From contig JADNRV010000014.1 of NCBI GenBank assembly GCA_015499995.1, forward strand, positions 372,001 to 436,000: a stretch of 64,000 nt of DNA, read 5' to 3'. Shown here piece by piece: positions 56,484 to 64,000 of the stretch. The translations under genes and the position numbers were made by a program. The notes under the pieces are model-generated. The model made no database searches, was not told the origin of the DNA, and saw only the letters and a program-made list of their open reading frames with translations. Position 1 is the stretch's first letter, and every line of letters begins with the position of its first letter. This DNA is from Flammula alnicola (taxonomy: Eukaryota > Basidiomycota > Agaricomycetes > Agaricales > Strophariaceae).

Positions 56484-57100
56484 CGTCACAATTGACGCGT
56501 ATAGAAGAAGCGAAGAAAGGGCCACCAAAACTATACATGCCTCAAGCCTTATGGTGTACACATGTTCAGTACCGCATCAGTGAAGCATCGATGGAGATAG
56601 ACTCGAGGTGTACAGCCCGAGTGATTCCCGTGGAACCTGGTCATTCCGCTGTCCACCGAGCTTGGACGTTTATGGTCGAAGAAACGGCTGTGAAGTGAAC
56701 TTGAAAGTCGAAGCGGAGTGGTATTCTGCCAGACGGCATTGACATTGGAAATTCTCCGAGTATTGATGAAGCAAACAAAGCAAGAGAACCGCTGTCGGTG
56801 AGGAGCCCTGCTGAAGTTGTAGAATCGTAGATGGTTGGCGATTCTAAATTTCTAAGGATCCAATCGTGTCACAATTCCGAGTCCGACCCCCCTATTTTCA
56901 GCAGGTCGCCTAAATGGGCCGGGCGCATCATCATACATGTCATTGACCGCTGCGCCTGTCGGGATTACCACGCTCTCTCACCGTACACCACTACGAGCCC
57001 AACGGGGCTGGCAGCGATCTCCCTCATTCCCTCATCGCTGATCAATTACCGAAACTGTACTAACTGCTAACGACTTACGACTTACGACTTTTACGACTCT
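56484..57100. other. Divergent intergenic region
   Basis: Holds the promoters of the kinase-like gene (minus) and the membrane-protein gene (plus). Just before 57101 lies a small run CGACTTACGACTTACGACTT (57071-57090). No gene seen. Confidence 0.5.
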
Positions 57101-59088
57101 ATGTTTTCAGACCCCAACCTCGACGCTCCACCACCTCAATCACAGTTCCGTCGTCCATGGTCGCCAGAACCCTATGACCCATATTCGTCGAGCAGCGCCA
57201 CCTTTAGCAGGTTGCAGCAGACACATCGCGGCAGACAGGATCAGCAGCAACAGGATATTCGCTCTTTCGGCACTTCTCCACATCGACAACAACGGCGAGA
57301 GGGTTCAGACGCCTCTGTCGAGGCCCTTGATCTAGCGGACTATGCTAGAACTTTGCGAATGCGACAAGCAGAGGACCCATACCCTCCCTTTCCGTCTCAG
57401 CTGAGGCAACAGAATACTCGACCACCATCGTCTTTCCCCGTCTTAGTTCCCTCGTTAAACAGCCGAGATTCCTTGGCTATTCCTCCGCCTTCCCTTGTCT
57501 CTCGCGGACTTACTCTATCCTCCAATGCCACGCACCAGACGATTTCATCTGCTCCTCGCTCAACTCGAAGACCGTTCTCTATACCAGCTACACCTGGTCC
57601 TTTATCCACATCATATGCCAGTTCTTCGCGTGGACCCCTTCACCCGGGCCCTTACATCGTCGAGCCGGATACCCATCCCGCTCCTTCCGAAGAGATTGAT
57701 ATCTCTCGCTTTCCAAAGTGGTCTAGGAATTGGTATAACGCCAATAACCCATCAGCTCCGGTCGCCCCAGCACCAGATGTCGACATTTACACCCCACTCC
57801 CCGCATCGCAACTCGAATCGGCAAGAATGAAGTCGCTGTTCGATCCAGGATACAGACACGATCCGTACAACTCTTACAATCCATACGACTTGCCACCGCC
57901 AGCTCTTTCTTCCGTTGGCCATGACTCGAGAGACATGCTCCCGTGGAGCAACGACCCTCCGGAATACGGTCCATCGCTAGATCCCATGCTTAAAGAGGAA
58001 CGAATGCGGATGCTTGAGAGGGAGTTCGGGAGTAAAGCAAAGGGGAAGAGTAAAGATATTAGCAAAGCTCTAGTGGATGAAGACGGCAAGCCGCTGGTGG
58101 GCACCATCGACGAGAAAGGCCGCCTTGTGACGACTGGACCGAAACGGCGTGTGGTAGTGAGGACATTGCAAATCCTCTTAGCCATTGGTGCATCTATTCC
58201 CGCGATCTACGCTGCTGTGGTCAGTCGCTTTTTTTTTTCTCTCCCTGTGTTCTAGTAATTTATGTTTTTCAACAGGCCATCAAACCCGCAGATCCGAAAA
58301 ACCCACCACCGCCAGCAAATAAGCCGCCCGTCTTTGTCCTCTATATCCTTTCCTCGGTAACTCTGCTAACTCTCTTGTACATGTTCGTCTTCCGTCCGTG
58401 CTGTTGCGTCCGCCCCAGGTCACAATCCAAGCACCCCCTCGGAGGCGCTGCCAACATGGGCATGATGGTCCTGCCCGTGGGTCCTCCAAGGAAGAAGAAC
58501 AAGAAAGAGAAAGGAGGACATAAGGGCAAGGGAAAGTACGGCCCTCCGGGCGCTCAAGACGTACAAGTAAACCTCATCGTCGACCCAGGGGCGTTTCACC
58601 CTCCTGAAGCATCAGATTCAGAATCGGACGACGAGGGTAATAGTTTGGACGAGGCGATGATGCCTGGGGGTTATGGCGGCTATGACAACCGCCAGAAGCA
58701 TGACCGTCGCAAGAAGCGGAATCGTAACCGGAGGAGGCGAGGGGTGTTTGAGGGTCTGGCGATGGAGGAGGAATGGCGCGCGGCACGATCGTGGGCGAAG
58801 AAGGTGGCTGCCGTCGATGTGGCTGGACTGGTGTTCTGGGGTGCGACGTTCGTGTTCATTATGACTGGGAAGAAGTGTCCGAGTGGAGGATTTAATGGGT
58901 GGTATGTGCCATTGCCATAATGATGCCAGCTGCTGCTCGTGGCTGATTTTTATTTTGACCTTAGGTGCAACGCGTACAATGTCTCGACTGCGTGTGCTTG
59001 CTTGCTGTGCTTGACATTTGGCGTGACTACATTTTTCGACGTGCAAGATCTGCATGCCAGCAAACAATCGCCACGGACGAGGAGCTAA
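57101..59088 (+). CDS. Multi-pass membrane protein with long disordered N-terminus
   Basis: Three exons: 57101 to about 58219, 58276 to about 58902 and about 58965-59088. The first 330 residues are Pro/Ser/Tyr/Gln-rich (MFSDPNLDAPPPQSQF) with no domain, followed by a membrane segment (TLQILLAIGASIPAIYAAV), another (VFVLYILSSVTLLTLLYMFVF) with CCCVRPRS Cys patch, a strongly basic region (RKKNKKEKGG and RRKKRNRNRRRR), a third (DVAGLVFWGATFVFIM) and a last one after the final joint (FNGW-CNAYNVSTACACLLCLTF). The CCC patch next to a membrane helix could be palmitoylated. This looks like a basidiomycete-specific conserved membrane protein of unknown role. Confidence 0.75.
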
Positions 59089-59480
59089 CCCTCACTTTAA
59101 GTTTGGGTTTGCTTTGCGCCACAGATGATCTCAACTTGTATTTGCATTTACTCAACATCTCTCACAACCGGGTCTTTGGTTGTTATGGACATCACTCGCG
59201 GACTGTAGTACGCAGCAATATTTTTTCTTTATTTAAACTTCATCCAGCATCAAAGACTCTTTCAAGTTGTTTTTTTTAGTAACGACATTCATGATTACGA
59301 CCTTTCTGTAATTCACACTATAGTCCTTGCCTCTGCACTAAATGATGACAGACTCCATCTCCTCAGGAAGAAGAGAAGGAAAGGGGTATTATATGTCTAA
59401 GTATTTCCGAAACTTGCAATCCGAAAGTATGTCATATTTGATAGTAACATGACGTACGTGGCTGTTGAACCAGAACCACC
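59089..59480. other. Intergenic stretch
   Basis: 3' UTR of the membrane-protein gene and the promoter of F-box gene H. Nothing else seen. Confidence 0.5.
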
Positions 59481-60948
59481 ATGTCCGACCGAATTTTGCC
59501 TCAGGAAATCGACGAAGACGTCGTAGCGTATCTCTGGAATGACATAGTCGCGCTCAAAGCTCTCGCTCTATCCTGTCGTTCGTTTCTTCCGGCATGCCAG
59601 AAGCAACTTTTTGCAAGAATCACTCTCTTCCCACAAAGACAGAGAACCTTGATGCAAAAACTCACCACTGCACCTAACTTCCAACGCTTACTCGAAGTCT
59701 CCCCACATCTCGCTCTGTATGTGTGTCGCTTAAAGATACTCGATGACGGGCGTTACGGATTCGAATGGCTCACGCACGATTCGGAATCGCTCACATTCTG
59801 CTTTCCGCTTCTACGCTGCTTGAAAGCTTTGGTGATAAACTACCAACGGCGCGAACATTTTATTTGGCCAAGTTTCGTTCGACGGGAGTGGTTCAGAGCT
59901 TTACTCAATACGCTGCAACTCCAGAGCCTCGTCCATTTGGATCTTAGCTACATGCCGCTCGCGTTAATCAATCACTGCCCGAACCTCAAATCGCTCGGGC
60001 TCACTCTCGGACAACCGGGATGGAACGTCGCAATCGACGCAACAGCAGCGTCCACCCGTGCCACAAATATCTATCTGGAATCACTCCACATAAATATCAT
60101 CGATGATTTTTTGCAAGATCCGGGACCTCCTATCAACTGGCCAGATGCCATCGACCATAATGCACTTCATTTGACGAGGCTAAAACGGTTATATGCCATG
60201 GCCCACATTGAGATGAAGGGACACGATGAAATACAGAAGATTTTAAAGCGTTGTGCCAATACGTTGGAGGAATTTTTGTTTGAACCATGCTTCAGCAGTA
60301 TGTCTGTCTATCATTCATCTGACTTTCCAGATATGTTTTAATGACATGATCTCTTTTTTCCCTTGAATTTTCTGTGGACCATTCCCTCCAGTTCTTACAG
60401 AAGCCAAATATCAAAATATAAGGCTTCCAGATCCCATTGACTGGAGTGTGTTGACGGCACTGAGAGTGCTCTATATTCGAACCGTGACACTTTACAACGA
60501 CGTCGACGGTATATTGGATTCGTTTCCATGGCTCATCGACATGTTCAAACAACTCCCCTCTTCCGACTCGAACAATATCGAAAAATTCATTCTACATGTC
60601 CAATATAAATTCGGCCCATTGGAGATCGTCCTTTCCCCCTGGGAGGAGCTTGTGGCCTTATTTTGTGATCGGAATCGTTTCCCTCGACTTGAGCGGCTTG
60701 GCATCATGATATCCTCTGGTGACAATAAAGCCAAAGGCGAAGAAATCGTCGAACGTCTAGAAGAGTATGTTGGCAGGTTGCGAAACTCGAGCGCATTCGA
60801 GTTCCGGTTATCGTTAGTTCATAGCGGTGTGTCGCTCTTTTTTTCTCCTTTGCCATTAACTATTTGCTTACTTTGTTGAACATTTGCAGAAGAGTACGAT
60901 CCCCGGCCTTTATTCTCGAGGGACGCTATTTGGAGAAATTTGATTTGA
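59481..60948 (+). CDS. F-box-type protein, family member H
   Basis: Three exons on the family plan: exon 1 from 59481 (MSDRILPQEIDEDVVAYLWND) to about 60296, exon 2 from about 60395 (LPDPIDWSVLTALRVLYIR) to about 60824, and a last exon of about 60 nt (EEYDPRPLFSRDAIWRNLI, stop 60948). F-box-like start (LKALALSCRSFLPACQKQL), then leucine-rich segments (LVHLDLSYMPLALINHCPNL). It is the most diverged open member, with a tail unlike PPDPTWM, so an older lineage than A/G and C/E. Intron positions are the same, which supports common ancestry. Confidence 0.78.
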
Positions 60949-61109
60949 AATCTCAATTTCGTCTGAATATTCCAGGATAAGAAACGTTCCTCTCCTCACC
61001 GAAGTCTCGATTTGTCAACGAATGCCGAAAATCCTTGAACCGTTTTTTCTTTGCTCGTTCGTCCGAAAGATTCACCCAAATTTATTTGCATCATGTTCTA
61101 AATTTCATT
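60949..61109. other. Short intergenic stretch
   Basis: 3' region of F-box H; no gene seen. Confidence 0.4.
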
Positions 61110-61250
61110 CGCTCATAGGCATAGGTCCAAATTATCAGTGCGCGTTGAATAATTTGATCGAGGCTGTTTTACAACGCGCGTTCTTCCTACCCTGCCACAA
61201 ACACTTTTTCAACCATGTTCTCTTCCCCAAACTGTCGAAAAATATGTATG
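61110..61250 (+). pseudogene. Relic of an F-box motif
   Basis: The plus-strand frame reads RAFFLPCHKHFFNHVLFP, close to RAFLPACQKHLLSKIVLFP of the family, with matching spacing; the DNA (GCGTTCTTCCTACCCTGCCA) also follows gene A. Preceding residues LNNLIEAVLQ fill the place of DSLKACSLAC. The rest of the gene is not found downstream, where the 61294 element begins. Confidence 0.45.
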
Positions 61251-61293
61251 CTACGTGGGCACAAGTTGTGTAAGTATATGTGCCTAGGCCCTA

Positions 61294-62717
61294 CATCAGG
61301 AAAACTACACATTCTCTTTGGCAGCTTATATCACTTTGACAAGTGATAAAGTGACGAAAGTGAGCTCAAGTAGTTAAGCAATGTTCACTTGTTTCAGGAG
61401 GTTCCGTTCTTAGCAAGTGAATTCTCTTATATATGTCAGCTCAAGTGAGCATTCAAGTGAATAAGTCGTCTGTCAAGTGACTCTCAAAGTGAATAAGAGA
61501 CTGAATTCCGGGTCGTAACTGTGCACGGTTCACGGTAAAAATGGTATGAATGGGTTAAAATAATGGATTGCAGTGTCTGTCTACTACATATTGGTCCTCG
61601 ATCCCCAATTAATATATCTAAGTACTTGTGATCCTCCCGCAATAAAGGCACCATCACCCGTCGAGATACATCACCCGTCGAGATAGCCTTCATTCCCGTC
61701 CGTCACGCCGCCGTGCTTGATCATGCCTATCGAGGGTGACAACAGGTGGCAGTTCGTTGTCGGGGGTCTAGGGGCAGAACGTGGTGGGTCGTGGCTGTCG
61801 TTGCTCGTGCTTCGTTGGACCAAATTCTGAATTCTCGCGGTGACACTCTGAGCATGCATACTGGTCAGGATATAGTAGATATTTGTTAGTAGCAGCTAGA
61901 AATAGAGGTAAAGCAACATGGATTACATACCAGATGTCCGAGGACATGGCGACGTGCTTGCTAACGGCCTCTCGAAGCTAAGATGCAGACCGAGCTTACT
62001 ATGACAGGCGCAGCCCTGTGATGCTCAACCGGCGAATTCTCCCGTACTTCAGTAGTCACTGACTACCGGTCCGTCCTCCAATATGCATTGCGCAAGAACC
62101 TGCTGGGCGAGGAAGTATCCACGTAATCCTGCCTCTATCAAGCAGCAAGAGTTAGATGGATATTTGCAGATAATAAATCAAGCTCACCATCGAAACGACA
62201 TTCCTAGCGATGTGCGCAAAATGGAAACCAAGTGGATGATGCCTCGTCGGGTGGTCAGAGCTTCAGAATGTCCTACAAACCCGAGACATTAGGAGTAGCC
62301 ATTGCGAATTGGAGGGTGCGTTGGTTGATTCAACCCAAGGGATGGCACAAGTCTTCACAAAGCAGGAAGCGGTAGCTGCGGTAGAGGAAGCATTAGGATT
62401 GGGATTGCGGAGGGGGATCGATGTAGTTGATAAACAGAAGATAAGGGTGAAAATTTCACGATGAGGAAACGCGGTCACATGTGAAGCGGAGTTTCAACGA
62501 ACTTAACGTTTATTTCTTGTGTTCTTTCAGTGTCGGAATTCTCACTTGGATGGTGGATCGAGCTCTGACAGCTTATGCACTTGGGGTCTCACTTGGAGTG
62601 ACTTGGGTTGTCAGACGTTGTTTGTGGTTGTAACCTTAAGTGCTAAGTGATCCAAGCCAGCTCTCAAGCGGTCTCAAGTGATGTAAGCCCTATAAGGAAT
62701 GTGTAGTTTTCCTGATG
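61294..62717. mobile_element. 1,424-bp non-autonomous TIR element with CAAGTGA subterminal repeats
   Basis: Ends CATCAGGAAAACTACACATT in inverted orientation (61294 and 62717), flanked by TA on both sides. Both ends, for about 200 bp, carry many copies of CAAGTGA or TCACTTG and near forms, in both orientations, the typical look of transposase-binding subterminal repeats. No transposase. Inside, a plus-strand frame at about 62305-62464 (VFTKQEAVAAVEEALGLGL) looks like a captured exon but has no recognised domain. Confidence 0.7.
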
Positions 62718-63322
62718 TAGCTTAGAAGAAGTTGATGCCAGCGACGAGTCGGATGACCACTGCCACCTTCTACGTCTACAATGTTCAGGCTCCATTTATT
62801 TCCGCCACATGGGAAATGAGTAAAGAAACACCAAGGCCGACTACCTACCTCGACCATTAACCCACATCGGTTTTTGGCTCTTAGATCCTTCAAGAGTTAT
62901 GGGTCCTTGATGGGTCCTTTGAGTTACTTGATTCGGAAGTGTTTTACACTATTAGAAACGGAAGTCGACCAGATTCTCATGTCACCGATCAAAAGGGGAA
63001 CTTAGTCACCGCTATCTCCCTCTCGAAAGTTGAATCAAAAGTATTGCTGGGAGCCATCCCGCAAAGAATTTGGTGAGTCGGTGTATACCCACTTTTTCCT
63101 CTTATCTTGTGAATTATTAACATAACTAATTGGATCGGGCGCTCAAGGTATTGAAATGCTGCGATTTTAAACTCGATAACCCGGTTACAAGGATTATTTG
63201 TGCATTTGCTTGAAATCCGACTTAACCCAGCCCAGCGCTCGTTTGCTCCCAATTACCGAGGCCACCTCATCTTGTTACCCTGTTCCACTTCTCTTCTATC
63301 GCCTTCAGATTGGAACTACACA
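62718..63322. other. Intergenic stretch, promoter of the phosducin-like gene
   Basis: 63043-63065 (TTGCTGGGAGCCATCCCGCA) resembles the end of the foldback element at 28458 but lacks its partner. The rest is the AT-rich promoter of the gene starting at 63323. Confidence 0.35.
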
Positions 63323-64000
63323 ATGGTCAGTTCAGATCCATAGCTTCAGGGGAGCTTCTTAACTTATGACGCGTGCATTAGTATGCCGACATCGAAGCTT
63401 TAGTTCTCTCAGGAGAGCTTTTCAATGGACCGGATCGTTCATCTTCACCCGCCCGATCTGCATCACCCGACAAAGATCCAGGATGGCACGACGACGAATT
63501 AATTGCGGCACAGCAAAAACAACATGAAGACAAGGGCCTGGACTACGACTCAGATACTGCTAGGCGTGACGCGATCAGGGCGAAGAACCAACAAGAGGCT
63601 CAGTCTGAGTCGATTGGTATGGGTCCTGGCCGAACGGGGGTCAAAGGTGTTATCCGCGATCGTGATGAGGCTGCAGGCATCGAACGCGAGAAGCAGGCAA
63701 AGCAAGCCGAAGATTTGAGGCAGAAGATGGAGGCGACCAATCTCGGAGGCAAGACCTTTTTGGAGGAAGAACGGGAAAAAGCTAGTAAGGGGGAGAAGGC
63801 CGACGAGTTGATCATGAGAGAGATAGGGAAAGCGCAGGAGAGACGAGATGTTTTTGGACAAAAACGAGAAGGGAAGTTTGGCCATTTGCGAGAAGTGGGT
63901 CTCAAAGGCTTTGTGGGCGCAGTGGAGAAAGAAGAGAAAGGGATCTGGGTGGTAGTGCACCTCTACGATTCTGTCAGTAAGCATTTTCTCGTAGCCATTT
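63323..64000 (+). CDS. Phosducin-like protein, 5' part, cut by the window edge
   Basis: Exon 1 is only the ATG (63323-63325); an intron of 56 nt follows and exon 2 starts at 63382 with YADIEALVLSGELFNG and runs to about 63976, where GTAAGC opens the next intron. Conserved elements: TGVKGVIRDRDEA (the phosducin N-terminal motif that contacts G-beta), a charged helical stretch, FGHLREVGLKGF, and the start of the thioredoxin-like domain, KGIWVVVHLYDS. Phosducin-like proteins act as chaperones for G-beta-gamma assembly with the CCT chaperonin and are needed for G-protein signalling. The C-terminal half lies outside the window. Confidence 0.85.

Noticed and set aside
59765..60734. Short frames overlapping F-box H in other frames
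   Set aside because: Explained by the sense exons, which keep family motifs and intron positions.

Overview
The window is nuclear DNA of a filamentous basidiomycete, most likely an Agaricomycete of the Agaricales type. Supporting signs are genes cut by many 50-70 nt GT-AG introns, pyrimidine-rich promoters, Q- and P-rich regulatory proteins, a locally expanded F-box family and a dense mix of Class II transposons. The species cannot be named from sequence alone.

Housekeeping and regulatory genes form three conserved-looking blocks. Left (1-23 kb): the 5' end of an unknown gene, a large YML020W-type lipase-like protein, an Erf2-type DHHC palmitoyltransferase, a Zn2Cys6 transcription factor and a Sac2/INPP5F-type phosphoinositide phosphatase. 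Middle (33.8-37.5 kb): a paxillin-like three-LIM protein. Right (55-64 kb): a kinase-like protein, a multi-pass membrane protein and the start of a phosducin-like protein.

Between and around them lie accessory blocks. One is a family of about eight F-box-type genes sharing a three-exon plan: four open (7.8, 38.5, 40.2 and 59.5 kb) and four broken (24.0, 25.6, 28.2 and 29.5 kb), plus relics. The broken ones form two head-to-head pairs that are copies of one duplicated unit. A second element is a 103-codon gene of unknown function in two inverted copies 46.7 kb apart (6.9 and 54.0 kb), nearly identical in protein.

The 41.8-53.6 kb stretch is a mobile-element island: satellite-like repeats, a Crypton-like tyrosine recombinase gene, an XPG/FEN1-type nuclease gene, and a 3,447-bp TA-flanked Tc1/mariner-type transposon. 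That transposon carries two convergent genes, a DDE transposase and an unrecognised protein with a SAM-like tail. It sits in the upstream region of the second 103-codon gene, and the first copy of that region preserves the empty site. Two ~396-bp perfect-palindrome hAT-type MITEs with 8-bp target duplications have landed in exons of the tyrosine recombinase and of the Tc1 transposase. A third element, an 873-bp foldback element, sits inside a broken F-box gene, and a fourth, 1,424 bp long with CAAGTGA-type subterminal repeats, lies at 61.3-62.7 kb.

The most novel item is the two-gene Tc1-type transposon with its datable nested insertions; next are the two new MITE families and the F-box birth-and-death cluster. 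All calls rest on reading the sequence; no database search was possible.
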